A stretch of DNA of 64,000 nucleotides, taken from contig NZ_JACOPV010000012.1 of the NCBI RefSeq assembly GCF_016881005.1, forward strand, positions 62,001-126,000, written 5' to 3'. This document shows positions 45,114-53,814 of the stretch, piece by piece. Both the position numbers and the translations under genes were made by a program. The notes beneath the pieces are model-generated. The model had not been told where the DNA came from. It saw only the letters and a program-made list of their open reading frames with translations, and made no database searches. How positions within the stretch are numbered: position 1 is the first letter of the stretch; every line of letters begins with the position of its first letter. The stretch comes from Pseudomonas arcuscaelestis. Its GTDB lineage: Bacteria; Pseudomonadota; Gammaproteobacteria; Pseudomonadales; Pseudomonadaceae.

Positions 45114-46859
45114 TTAATGCGCGGCGCGGGTAGCGTGGGTGGCTGTTTCGTCGAGCTGGCCGTTTTTGTCGATCACCACGCCGTACTCCAGGTGTGCGCC
45201 TTCGGGCGAAACCAGCCCGTTGAGGACATCGTGCAACACACTGGCAATCGGGCGTCTGAACGGATGCCCATAGCCGCCGCCACCGGGATTGATGTTGATC
45301 ACCCGTTCGCCCGGCTGCGCAGTCAGCAGCGCGTTGTAAGTGAAGTGATCTTCCTGGCCATCGGCCTTGCGATGGATCAGCCGGCCAAGCTTGGGTTGGA
45401 GAAGAACGTTGGTCGCGCCAGCAGCCCCGGCGGTGGGCAGTTGCCGACCTTCACCGAAACCGACCACGGTCATGGCATGGTTGAGGGGTTCGATTTCGAT
45501 GCGGGTACCCGAGCCTCCGCGGAATTCGCCGGCACCACCGCTGTCGGTCATCAGGCTGTAGCGATGCAGGATCACCGGATAGGAGTACTCCAATAACTCG
45601 ATGTCGCCGGACATCAGTGCGCCGAAACAGCACAGCGGGCCGCAGGCCGGCCAGCCATCCATGGCCTTGTTGGCTCCCGCACCGGAGATGATCGAGGCCA
45701 GAACCATGGTCACATACTCGTCGTTGCCATTACGTGGGTCGCGGCCGGCGATGTTGATCCCGCTGGCGTGTCCCCAGGAGGCGGTGACGCGATCCGGGGC
45801 TGCCTGTTCCAGGGCCTGGCGCACGGCATCGGCCAGGGTTTCCATGGGCGTGGTGGTGCTGTTGACGTGGGGGGCCGGTTCTTGCGCGTTGCATAGGGTG
45901 CCGGGCGGGCCGAGGTCAACCGTGACGCAACGGTACAGCCCTTCGTTGTAAGGCGGCGGCACCTGGGCAAACATCATTAGCCCTAGGTACACCCCTGACA
46001 CCGAGTTGCCGGCGTAGGAATTGATGAAGTAGGGCACTTGTGGCGGGCTTTCGATCAATACGTGGGCTTCGTCACCGCGAATCTCCACCCGGGCGGTAAT
46101 CGACAACTCGCCCAGCCCGTGGCCCGAGTCTTCGAGTACAGCGGTGCCGGTGTAGAAACCGTCGGGTACATCACGCAGCAACGCACGCATGTGGCGGTCG
46201 GCCATGTCCTTGAGTTCGGTGATGCACGCACGAACCTGTTCCACGCCATAACGCTCCAGCAGCTCCAGCAAGTGCCGCTCACCGACATTGCAGGCGCCGT
46301 ATTGCGCGTTGAGGTCGCCTTCCTGGTATGCCCGGGCACGCATGTTGGTTAGCAGTAGATTGATCACATCTTCACGGCGCTCGCCGCGGGACCAGAGTTT
46401 TACTGGCGGGATACGCAGGCCTTCGGCGTAGATTTCCTTGGCGTCCGGGTTGTAGCCGGCGGGCACCGGGCCGCCAATGTCGGTCAGATGGCCTTTGCAG
46501 ACCGTCCAGAACACCAGTTCGCCGTTGTAGAACACGGGTTTGTACATGCAGCAGTCGAGAATATGGCTGCCTTTGTAGGCCGGGTCGTTGTGATAGATCA
46601 CGTCGCCTTCCTGGATGTCATCACCGAAGAAGCCGGCGACGCATTTCATTGCAGGAATCAGCGAGCCCAGGTGTATAGGTATGTCCTGGCCTTGCAGGAT
46701 CATTTCCGGAAGATGGTCGAAGAGCGCGTTGGAATAGTCGTGAGCCAGGTTGAAGACGCTCGAACGGCCGGTTTTTTCCAGCGTCAGGGTCATTTCGCGC
46801 TGAGCTGTTTCAAGCGCGCCCCGTACGACTGCCAGGGTGATCGGATCTACTGTACTCAT
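45114..46859 (-). CDS. hyuB: Hydantoinase/oxoprolinase subunit B (HyuB)
   Basis: A 581-residue partner of HyuA. Family landmarks are VRGALETAQREMTLTLEKTGRS, LIPAMKCVAGFFGDDIQEGDVIYHNDPAYKGSHILD, INSYAGNSVSGVYLGLMMF, SGGAGEFRGGSGTRIEIEPL and the C-terminal INPGGGGYGHPFRR. In fused 5-oxoprolinases this is the second half of the enzyme. It is transcribed just ahead of hyuA and about 240 bp behind gltS. Confidence 0.93.
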   Translation of the reverse strand: MSTVDPITLAVVRGALETAQREMTLTLEKTGRSSVFNLAHDYSNALFDHLPEMILQGQDIPIHLGSLIPAMKCVAGFFGDDIQEGDVIYHNDPAYKGSHILDCCMYKPVFYNGELVFWTVCKGHLTDIGGPVPAGYNPDAKEIYAEGLRIPPVKLWSRGERREDVINLLLTNMRARAYQEGDLNAQYGACNVGERHLLELLERYGVEQVRACITELKDMADRHMRALLRDVPDGFYTGTAVLEDSGHGLGELSITARVEIRGDEAHVLIESPPQVPYFINSYAGNSVSGVYLGLMMFAQVPPPYNEGLYRCVTVDLGPPGTLCNAQEPAPHVNSTTTPMETLADAVRQALEQAAPDRVTASWGHASGINIAGRDPRNGNDEYVTMVLASIISGAGANKAMDGWPACGPLCCFGALMSGDIELLEYSYPVILHRYSLMTDSGGAGEFRGGSGTRIEIEPLNHAMTVVGFGEGRQLPTAGAAGATNVLLQPKLGRLIHRKADGQEDHFTYNALLTAQPGERVININPGGGGYGHPFRRPIASVLHDVLNGLVSPEGAHLEYGVVIDKNGQLDETATHATRAAH

Positions 46860-46961
46860 AGGTCACCAGAAATCTTGTTGTTATGCAGGTGAGGGTCATG
46901 ACGAATGTCTGCCCTACGAGACAAAGCTACGCGTGCATGCCGGCTGAGGGCTTGTCGTCTG

Positions 46962-46989
46962 GTGCACTGCTTTTTGCTTCGCAGTGCAC
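46962..46989. repeat. Perfect 9-bp inverted repeat upstream of hyuB
   Basis: GTGCACTGC, a 10-base loop, then GCAGTGCAC. It lies about 105 bp upstream of the hyuB start in the gltS-hyuB gap. It could be an operator for the neighbouring AraC regulator or an intercistronic hairpin. Confidence 0.55.
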
Positions 46990-47074
46990 TGGCGGCGCGT
47001 CAGAAGAAACGAGAAGTCACCGATTGACTGGTGTACAGGTGCGGGTAGGCATTCACGTTGATCGGTACCGCGAG

Positions 47075-47094
47075 GGCGGGCGGGCACGCCCGCC
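47075..47094 (-). terminator. GC hairpin directly after gltS stop
   Basis: GGCGGGC / GCCCGCC stem with a six-base loop, seven bases beyond the gltS stop codon. No T run follows, so it may be a weak terminator or protect the gltS message. Confidence 0.45.
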
Positions 47095-47100
47095 GTCTGC

Positions 47101-48315
47101 CTATATCCCGCTGAAAATACCAATGATTACGGCGTTGACCAGGTCGATGAAAAAGCCACACACCAGCGGCACGATCAGAAAGGCCTGATGCGCTGCACCG
47201 TACTTTTGCGTAACGGTTGTCATGTTGACGATGGCCGTTGCCGTGGAGCCGAGGGTAATGCCACCGAAGCCTGAGGCAATGACGCTCGCCTCGTAGTCGC
47301 GGCCCATGCAACGGAACACCACGAAGTAGGTGTAGAGAACCGTCAGCAGTACCTGCAAGGTCAAGGTGCACATAATGAACATCAGGGCACCGCTGAGCTG
47401 CCACAGTTGCAGGCCCATCAAGGCCATGGTCAGGAACATGCCCAGGCAGATGTCGGAAATCAACGCCAGGCCGAGGCTGGCGCCGCTCCAGCTTTTCAGT
47501 CGCTGTTCACCCAGCACCGCGAGCACCACATGGTGGATGATGATGCCCGCGAACAGGCAACTGACGAACTTCGGCAGGGTGATGCCGGCATCGACCAGCA
47601 GCAGGTTGAGCCCATAGCCGAGCATCAATGTCAGGTTGAGCCACATCCATGCCCAGAGCACGTCGTAGTAATTCACTGAATTGTTAGCTTGGTGCTCAAG
47701 AATGCCGACCTCCAGCGCAGCATCTCTGGAAGGTTGCAGTTGATGGCGGCGTATCAATTGGTTGGCGATTGGCCCGCCGATCACGCACGCGGCGATAAGC
47801 CCTACGGTGTTACTGGCGATGCCCAGTTCATTAGCGTTACTGATCCCCAGTTTTTCAACGAACAGTGGCGCCCAGGCCAGGGTTGTGCCCACGCCGCCGG
47901 TGAGGGAGATGGAGCCGACCATCAAACCGGCCTTTGGATCGAGTCCGAACGCTTCGGCCATGCCCATGCCCAGGGTGTTCTGCAGCACGATGAACGCGCT
48001 GGCGAGAAACAGCAGGATGAGCAGCGGGCGCCCGCCCTTGATGAGTTGGCGCATGTCCGATTTCAAACCGATGCCGGCGAAGAAATACAGCAGCAAGGTG
48101 TCGCGAACCTGCAGGTCGAACTCGACCTGAACATTGAGGCCGAAGTACAGAATGCTGGTCACCGCCGCGCAGACAAAGCCGCCGACGACCGATTCGGGAA
48201 TGCAATACTGACGCAGGAGGGTACTGCGCTGGACCAGGGTTTTGCCCAGGAACAGCAGAAGGATGGCCAGCGTGAAGCTCACGAGGCCGTGAATCGGGAA
48301 GAGCTGGGAGGTCAT
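47101..48315 (-). CDS. gltS: Sodium/glutamate symporter family protein
   Basis: A 404-residue polytopic inner membrane protein of the GltS family. Typical blocks are LRQYCIPESVVGGFVCA, LLYFFAGIGLKSDMRQLIKGG, the pore-loop-like SLTGGVGTTLAWAP and GIASNTVGLIAACVIGGPIAN, and the second inverted-repeat loop ASGFGGITLGSTATAIVNM. It should import glutamate or a related compound with sodium. Position ahead of hyuBA suggests it carries the hydantoinase/oxoprolinase substrate or product (5-oxoproline hydrolysis yields glutamate). Confidence 0.92.
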   Translation of the reverse strand: MTSQLFPIHGLVSFTLAILLLFLGKTLVQRSTLLRQYCIPESVVGGFVCAAVTSILYFGLNVQVEFDLQVRDTLLLYFFAGIGLKSDMRQLIKGGRPLLILLFLASAFIVLQNTLGMGMAEAFGLDPKAGLMVGSISLTGGVGTTLAWAPLFVEKLGISNANELGIASNTVGLIAACVIGGPIANQLIRRHQLQPSRDAALEVGILEHQANNSVNYYDVLWAWMWLNLTLMLGYGLNLLLVDAGITLPKFVSCLFAGIIIHHVVLAVLGEQRLKSWSGASLGLALISDICLGMFLTMALMGLQLWQLSGALMFIMCTLTLQVLLTVLYTYFVVFRCMGRDYEASVIASGFGGITLGSTATAIVNMTTVTQKYGAAHQAFLIVPLVCGFFIDLVNAVIIGIFSGI

Positions 48316-48525
48316 GGAGGCCTACCTAAAAATCCGGGAAAGTCATTATCAGGGCACCGCCATTTTGCGTTCTGATTGGCGTCAATGAACGGTGAAAGGA
48401 GCATAGCAGCAAGGTTTGAAGCGTGGATTTGGTCGCAAAAACTTGAATTGCGCGGCGTCGCTCGACAGAATCGCGCCCCGATCCGGGCAAAGCTGCCGGG
48501 CGATTGTGGTGACGAGAGGTTGCAG

Positions 48526-49221
48526 TTGAACGAACAGACATTGTCTGCGCGCCTGGAGCGTGTGGCGGCGCATGTACCCGTGGGGGCTCGCCTGGCCGAT
48601 ATCGGCTCGGATCATGCCTACCTGCCTGTGGCACTGATGCGCCGTGGCGCCATCGCAGCAGCGGTAGCGGGGGAGGTGGCCTTGACGCCGTTTCACTCGG
48701 CCCAATGCACGGTGCGCGAGAGTGCCCTGGAGCAACGGGTTACGGTACGTCTGGCCAACGGCCTGGGTGCAATCGAGGCGCAGGACGCAATCACTGCAAT
48801 CAGCATCTGCGGCATGGGCGGCGAGACGATTCGCGACATCCTTGAAGCCGGCAAGTCACGCCTGAGCGGCGAGGAGCGACTGATCCTGCAACCCAATGGC
48901 GGCGAAGGACCGTTGCGCCAATGGTTGATGGACAATGGCTATCGGATTCTCTGTGAGGAAGTGCTGCGGGAAAATCGCTTTGACTACGAAATCATTGTTG
49001 CCGAGCGTGCTGGTCCTGTGGCCTACACCGCACGGGAGCTGTATTTCGGCCCGATGCAAATGCAGGTGCGCAGCCCCGCATTTGTGCAGAAGTGGCAGCG
49101 CATGCTGCGCCAGAAGCAACGAATTTTGAGCAACTTTGCCCGGGCACGGCAGGCTGTTCCCGAGCAGAAGGTCGAAGACGTCACCCGCCAGGCGCGGTGG
49201 ATTGCCGAGTTGTTGGCTTAA
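48526..49221 (+). CDS. trmK: TrmK family tRNA (adenine22-N1)-methyltransferase
   Basis: A 231-residue Rossmann-fold methyltransferase. It has the S-adenosylmethionine motif VGARLADIGSDHAYLPVAL, the second-strand region, AITAISICGMGGETIRDIL and LILQPNGGEGPLRQWL, which are characteristic of TrmK/YqfN. In Bacillus the enzyme methylates A22 of tRNA. The start is set at TTG 48526 because GAGAGG precedes it and homologues begin at LSARLERVA; the ORF reaches back to 48376 without support. Confidence 0.88.
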   Translation: MNEQTLSARLERVAAHVPVGARLADIGSDHAYLPVALMRRGAIAAAVAGEVALTPFHSAQCTVRESALEQRVTVRLANGLGAIEAQDAITAISICGMGGETIRDILEAGKSRLSGEERLILQPNGGEGPLRQWLMDNGYRILCEEVLRENRFDYEIIVAERAGPVAYTARELYFGPMQMQVRSPAFVQKWQRMLRQKQRILSNFARARQAVPEQKVEDVTRQARWIAELLA

Positions 49222-49266
49222 TGGCTCGACGTGGTTTGAGCATGATTGGTTTGCTCCCTATGCAAT

Positions 49267-49638
49267 TCAGTCGGCAGGTTTTGAGTTAGCGCTTTTGGCC
49301 TTGGCAATCATGTCACTTAGCTGGGCGAGAAACGCGTCGACATCGATCTCGACAAATTCCCCGCAGGATGCCGCGATGATCTTTTCGGCAAACTCAGGGC
49401 TGTATTCCAGTGGTTGGTAATCTGGACTGGTTTTATCCAGGGTTTTGAAGAACCAGTCACCTTGTACTTCTTCCCCGACCAGACACTCCAGCTCTTGAAG
49501 GCCCAGTAGCGTCGACTGGTACTGGGCTTCTCCCAGTGCTGGAAACTTGCCGGTAACGGCGCGCTTGAGGTCAATGGCCCGTATACCATCGGCAGCGAGA
49601 TCCACGATCAACGCTTGCAGTGGATTGAAGTCATTCAT
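49267..49638 (-). CDS. Small acidic unknown protein
   Basis: A 123-residue, acidic, soluble protein starting MNDFNPLQAL with a weak GAGG upstream. The first half looks like a winged-helix-type fold (QALIVDLAADGIRAIDLKRAVTGKFPALGEAQYQSTLLGLQELECLVGEE), the second is helical. No catalytic motif is visible. Convergent with trmK and 75 bp from the next minus-strand gene's end. Function unknown. Confidence 0.6.
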   Translation of the reverse strand: MNDFNPLQALIVDLAADGIRAIDLKRAVTGKFPALGEAQYQSTLLGLQELECLVGEEVQGDWFFKTLDKTSPDYQPLEYSPEFAEKIIAASCGEFVEIDVDAFLAQLSDMIAKAKSANSKPAD

Positions 49639-49713
49639 TGCTCACCTCGACGAATTATTTCTATTGTTCAGCGATGGCCCTCGTGGAGATGACGAAGGCA
49701 GTTGGCGCATTGA

Positions 49714-50595
49714 TCAGGCGGCGACAGCGGCGCGGTGATCGCCCAGGTCATAGCCAATCATGAACAGTGCGGCTTCGAGTGCGCGCAAGGGGGCGTACGG
49801 GGCCGCCACCGAGTGGAACGGACTGTCGTGTGCAGCGGGGTGGGCCAGTACTGCAGTCAACAGCCAGTTGGCGCGAAGATTCCACAGGGCGTGGTGAGAT
49901 CCCGAGCGCAGGCCCTTGAACTGGAGGTTGCCAATGCCCGGGTTGCGACGTTTCGGGGCACTTGCATTGGCTGCCTCCTTCGCCCCAGCCCAGGGAAAGC
50001 TCAATGCCTGCGGTACGCTTGGCAGATTGTGCGCCCGGCAGTACTTCACCACCACCCACCCCAGCGCTGCGGCGACGCGGCTGTCGTAAATGACAAAGTT
50101 CTTGCACAGCAGCGAGTAGACTTTGGTCATTCCCGAATTGAAACGCAGCTGCTTGGCGCGAAGCGTTGGCGCACGTTCATCGCCAGCGTCCATTGCTACC
50201 TGCACCACCTTGATGGCGTTTGCCAAACCCGCCTTGTTCACGGTAAGCCATTTGGCATTGCCCGCACTCACGCCACCCCAGCGCATAACATCCAGAGTCG
50301 CCTCAAGCGCCCGTGCGTCATCGTCATTGATGCGTTGCAGGTCCTTGCGCAATGCCGCCAGGGCCAGGCCGTTGCTGGCAGAGCAGCTGCCGGGATTGAA
50401 CCCCAGGCGGGCATTGCCCGGATGATTCCAGCGGTACTTGCTGAAGGCGTCGAACAAGCTGTTGCACGACCATTGCGTGGCGCTGCGCCGATCAACATAC
50501 TCGTGCTTGAAGCGCGACTGCGAGTCAAGCTCGGCCGCGAGCCAGTCGGTGAACTGGGTGAGGTGGGGAAGGGCAAAATAGGTTTGGCGATTCAT
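49714..50595 (-). CDS. Unknown protein, possibly OGG-like DNA glycosylase fold
   Basis: A 293-residue soluble protein starting at ATG 50595 behind AGGAGT. The block MTKVYSLLCKNFVIYDSRVAAALGWVVVKYC recalls bacterial proteins annotated as 8-oxoguanine DNA glycosylase (OGG-like), which have a helical bundle; I could not identify the catalytic lysine with confidence. Other features are NAKWLTVNKAGLANAIKVV and a late HHALWNLRANWLL. It is divergent from a WYL-domain regulator with about 100 bp between them, an arrangement common in accessory and defence-type modules. The enzyme call is tentative. Confidence 0.5.
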   Translation of the reverse strand: MNRQTYFALPHLTQFTDWLAAELDSQSRFKHEYVDRRSATQWSCNSLFDAFSKYRWNHPGNARLGFNPGSCSASNGLALAALRKDLQRINDDDARALEATLDVMRWGGVSAGNAKWLTVNKAGLANAIKVVQVAMDAGDERAPTLRAKQLRFNSGMTKVYSLLCKNFVIYDSRVAAALGWVVVKYCRAHNLPSVPQALSFPWAGAKEAANASAPKRRNPGIGNLQFKGLRSGSHHALWNLRANWLLTAVLAHPAAHDSPFHSVAAPYAPLRALEAALFMIGYDLGDHRAAVAA

Positions 50596-50695
50596 CAATA
50601 CTCCTGTGGGCTGGCATTACGGTTGGCGAGATTGCCCGCCAGCCAGAGCATCAAAACATCAGATAGGGACAGATCATGTCCGCAATGGGACGACC

Positions 50696-51778
50696 GTGGA
50701 AAATAAAGTGGATTTGTTTGATCGTCGCGATTGTCTGCGCAAGATTTTGCTTGGCTACAAGGCGCCACAATCGACCCCGATTCTACATGAACGCCTGTGC
50801 ACCGAGCTGAAGTTGGAGAGCCACAACCCCAAGAACACGCAGCGCGATCTTGAAGCACTGGAGCGTATCGGCGAGGTCCGCCAGGTGCAGATGGACGCCG
50901 ACCTCAGGGCCAATTTCTGGGTAGGCGAAGGCACAAGTCTGGACCTGACGCTGCTGCCCAGCGAAGCGATGACCGTCACCGCCATCATCGACCACGCCGC
51001 CCGTTTCGGTCTGCAGGCGCCGCCGGCAATGCTGAAAAAACTGCGTGGCTACGTGGACCGGGTCATGAGCAAGGTGCCCATCCGCAAGCTGGAATGGGCC
51101 AAGCGCATCACCACCGGCACACGTTTTACCGTGTTGCAACCCGGGCGCTCCAACCCCGGACATGTCGCAAGGATTCAAGATGCGCTGCTATACGACGAGC
51201 CGCTGAAGGTCACCTACCTGCCCAGGGATGCAGGCGGCGTTGAGTGTGTTTATCACCTGAAGCCGTTGGCCTTGTCTTATCAGGATTCCAACATCTACCT
51301 GTCCGCGTATGTACTGGAAGAGGAGTGGCCGCAAGGCTGCGAGCCCGAACCTGGGGCAAAACGCGGCAAGTACAGCAGCAACGGCCCGAACACAATGTGT
51401 GCGCTGATGCTGCACCGAGTTGTAGCGGTGACCGAAAGCAGTCGGCACATCTGCGAACCTGACGACTATGACGTCAATTCGGTTGAAGCACAAAAGCACC
51501 TCATGACCATCCATGGCGATGACCCTGTGCAACTAACGCTGCGCTTGGGCGCCAACTTGCACAATCGACTCGTTGAAAATCCGTTGGCCGAAAATCAGGT
51601 CATGGTTCCATCTGTCGACGGCAAGTGGGAGCTCAATTGCACCTTGCACGATACCCAAGGCCTGCGGTTGTTCCTGTTAAGTAATGCGGACGAGATCGAG
51701 GTGCTGGCGCCAGTGGTTATTCGCGCGCATGTCAGGGATACGCTGCGCCGGGCGGTCAGTCTTTATGCCGATGATTGA
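50696..51778 (+). CDS. WYL domain transcriptional regulator
   Basis: A protein of about 360 residues with an N-terminal winged helix (RRDCLRKILLGYKAPQSTPILHERLCTELK...NTQRDLEALERIGEVRQV) followed by a WYL-type ligand domain (ALLYDEPLKVTYLPRDAGGVECVYHLKPLALSYQDSNIYLSAYV) and the C-terminal WCX-like extension. WYL proteins usually bind nucleic acid or nucleotide-like ligands and often regulate anti-phage genes. The start is uncertain: GTG 50696 or GTG 50708, with GGGACG upstream of the first; the ORF extends to 50606. It probably controls the divergent gene. Confidence 0.85.
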   Translation: MENKVDLFDRRDCLRKILLGYKAPQSTPILHERLCTELKLESHNPKNTQRDLEALERIGEVRQVQMDADLRANFWVGEGTSLDLTLLPSEAMTVTAIIDHAARFGLQAPPAMLKKLRGYVDRVMSKVPIRKLEWAKRITTGTRFTVLQPGRSNPGHVARIQDALLYDEPLKVTYLPRDAGGVECVYHLKPLALSYQDSNIYLSAYVLEEEWPQGCEPEPGAKRGKYSSNGPNTMCALMLHRVVAVTESSRHICEPDDYDVNSVEAQKHLMTIHGDDPVQLTLRLGANLHNRLVENPLAENQVMVPSVDGKWELNCTLHDTQGLRLFLLSNADEIEVLAPVVIRAHVRDTLRRAVSLYADD

Positions 51779-51858
51779 CGGTGGACGCGGCGCGATTTCT
51801 GCCTTGAGCTGACGAAGCGATATACTCCCAGCCCTTTGCTATCGCTTAAGAGACGTTC

Positions 51859-52338
51859 ATGCGGCAGGTTTTACTTATCGTTGATGTGCAGTCCACCTTC
51901 AGTCCACCCGAGTGGCTGGTCGATGGTGTGCGGGCGCTGTCAGAGAGAATTCTTACCATTGCGTCGGTCGAACTGCATGACGAGCTGATCACCCCGTTCC
52001 AACAGCAACTCGGTTGGCATCCTGCCGCCGAGGACGAAAGCCTGGTCGAGGCTGATCGAGTGTTTGTAAAGCATGGCTACGGGCAAACCGCGGAAACGAT
52101 CGAGTACATCAAACAGCTAGGCGTCGAGCGTGTGCTGGTGTGTGGTATCCAGACTGAAACCTGCGTACTTGCCGCAGGTTTCGCGCTCTTCGATGCGGGG
52201 CTTACGCCGACGCTGGTGACCGACCTGACGGTAGGCTCCTCCCTGGATCGTTCGGGGCAGTTGGGGATCAAACTGTGGGAACACCACTTCCGTCAGGTGA
52301 CCACAAGAGCCGAAATTCTCGCCGAGCTCGACGCCTAG
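51859..52338 (+). CDS. Isochorismatase-family cysteine hydrolase
   Basis: A 159-residue hydrolase. The catalytic triad of the family is visible: D9 in IVDVQSTF, K71 in VFVKHGYG and C102 in CGIQTETCV, followed by the usual GLTPTLVTDLTVGSS segment. Such enzymes cleave amides or related bonds (nicotinamidase, isochorismatase and others); the substrate is unknown. A GAGA sequence precedes the ATG. Stands alone. Confidence 0.88.
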   Translation: MRQVLLIVDVQSTFSPPEWLVDGVRALSERILTIASVELHDELITPFQQQLGWHPAAEDESLVEADRVFVKHGYGQTAETIEYIKQLGVERVLVCGIQTETCVLAAGFALFDAGLTPTLVTDLTVGSSLDRSGQLGIKLWEHHFRQVTTRAEILAELDA

Positions 52339-52372
52339 TAACGCAGCTGGCACTAGCGCTTGCAACACTCGA

Positions 52373-52534
52373 TCAGCTTTCAGGCGCAACCGTTGGTTCC
52401 TGGCTGGATTCGGCCTCCAGTTTCAATCGGTCAGCTTTGCTGATGTATTTAGGTTTGCTCTTTGGTGCCAGTTTGGCGCTGGCTTTTTTGGCGTTAGCCG
52501 TTAGCAGTTGCTTGATTTTCTTGCGGCGATTCAT
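52373..52534 (-). CDS. DUF2986 family small basic protein (53 aa)
   Basis: A 53-codon gene in the gap between the isochorismatase-like and nitronate monooxygenase genes. The product starts MNRRKKIKQLL, is lysine-rich and contains KLAPKSKPKYISKADRLKLEAE, which matches the DUF2986 pattern (MNRRKKI...KYISKAER.KLE). GGA lies before the ATG. Function unknown; its strong positive charge would suit nucleic acid or ribosome binding. A longer plus-strand ORF overlapping it looks like a shadow. Confidence 0.85.
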   Translation of the reverse strand: MNRRKKIKQLLTANAKKASAKLAPKSKPKYISKADRLKLEAESSQEPTVAPES

Positions 52535-52719
52535 TTTTTCCACTCAGCTCTGCGTCAATACCCCGAAGTCTGTCATATCTGTTGCGCCACGCAACTGAAA
52601 CGCCGCCCTTGCGCGTGGCTCAGGACGCGCTGCGCGCGGAATTGCTATTGAACGACTGTTCAGCTATAAACCTTTCGAGCCTGCTTCCCATACCTTTTCA
52701 TCGAGTCGGAGGTCCCCCT

Positions 52720-53718
52720 ATGCGCAGCCCGCTGTTCAAAACCCCAATTACCGAAATGCTCGGCATTGCTCACCCCATTCTTTGCGGGGGCATGGGCCCA
52801 GGCGTATCGGATGCCGATTATGTTGCGGCGGTGGTCAATGCAGGGGGCATGGGTTTTATAGTGGCTGCGGGCTTCCCTGATCCAGATGAATTTCGTGAGC
52901 AACTGCGCCGCTGCAAGCAGCTGACTTCGGGCAAGGGGTTTGGCGTCAACCTGTACCTGTCTCGGCAAGCGCAAGGTCTTGAACGTTTGCATGAGCAGTT
53001 GGCGATCGTCGCCGAGGAGGGCGTGTTATGCGTGGAGACGTCGGGTACAAGTCCGGAGGGTATCCTTCCGATTCTGCGTGATGCGGGTATCAAAGTGCTG
53101 CACAAGGTGGCGGCGGTGCGTTATGCCCGTTCGGCCGCACGGCTTGGGGTAGATGCGGTGATTGTTGTGGGTAACGACTGTGGTGGCCATCCGGGCGTCT
53201 ATGGTATCAGCAGTATGGTTCAGGCGGCGCAGGTGCCTAACGAAGTCAGTGTTCCAGTGGTTATTGGTGGCGGCATCGGCACGGGGCGACAATTGGCAGC
53301 AACACTGACCATGGGCGCGGATGCCGTATTGATGGGCTCGCGCATGCTGGTCGCCGAGGAGTTGTGGATACACCGTAAGTACAAGGATTTGCTGGTGCGC
53401 AGCGACGGCACCGAAAGCGTGATCGTGAAGACCGGGTTGCGAGATCATCACCGGGTTTACAACAACGAAAGTGCCAAGGCAGTTGCGGCCCTGGATGCTG
53501 CCGGTGCAAGCGACTTCGAGCAGTACCGGGCTCATGTGATGGGCTCGCTGAGCACCCAGGCGTATCAGACTGGCGACAGTGCCTTGGGCATGCTCGACTT
53601 CGGCCCATCGGTTGTTTTTGCCGACGCCGTAAAGCCTGTCGAGGCCATCTTTGATGAAATACTCGACGATGCCAAAAAAGCACTTCAGCGTCTTGGACAG
53701 CTACACGACGCGGCTTAG
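52720..53718 (+). CDS. Nitronate monooxygenase (2-nitropropane dioxygenase family)
   Basis: A 332-residue FMN-dependent TIM-barrel enzyme. Features are PILCGGMGPGVSDADYVAAVVNAGGMGFI, KVLHKVAAVRYARSAARLGVDAVIVVGNDCGGHPG, and the phosphate-binding VPVVIGGGIGTGRQLAATLTMGADAVLMGSR. The family oxidises alkyl nitronates or related compounds; fatty acid synthase-type enoyl reductases share the fold, so the reaction is not certain. The ATG at 52720 follows GGAGG; upstream codons of the ORF are not supported. Confidence 0.88.
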   Translation: MRSPLFKTPITEMLGIAHPILCGGMGPGVSDADYVAAVVNAGGMGFIVAAGFPDPDEFREQLRRCKQLTSGKGFGVNLYLSRQAQGLERLHEQLAIVAEEGVLCVETSGTSPEGILPILRDAGIKVLHKVAAVRYARSAARLGVDAVIVVGNDCGGHPGVYGISSMVQAAQVPNEVSVPVVIGGGIGTGRQLAATLTMGADAVLMGSRMLVAEELWIHRKYKDLLVRSDGTESVIVKTGLRDHHRVYNNESAKAVAALDAAGASDFEQYRAHVMGSLSTQAYQTGDSALGMLDFGPSVVFADAVKPVEAIFDEILDDAKKALQRLGQLHDAA

Positions 53719-53738
53719 GTGACGCCATTGCAATCCCC

Positions 53739-53756
53739 GCGGCGCCAGAGCGCCGC
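53739..53756. terminator. GC hairpin between convergent genes
   Basis: Perfect GCGGCGC-CAGA-GCGCCGC hairpin about 20 bp after the nitronate monooxygenase stop and ahead of the convergent DUF3077-like gene. It has no T run. Confidence 0.5.
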
Positions 53757-53814
53757 TGGGAAGCGCATTTCACCTGGCCCGGTCAAGAGGCCTGTGCAGA
53801 GCAGTTGGTGTTGA

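Noticed and set aside
52275..52598. A 107-codon plus-strand frame with a hydrophobic stretch between the isochorismatase-like and nitronate monooxygenase genes.
   Set aside because: It overlaps both the end of the upstream gene and the better supported DUF2986 gene on the other strand, and lacks a ribosome site.
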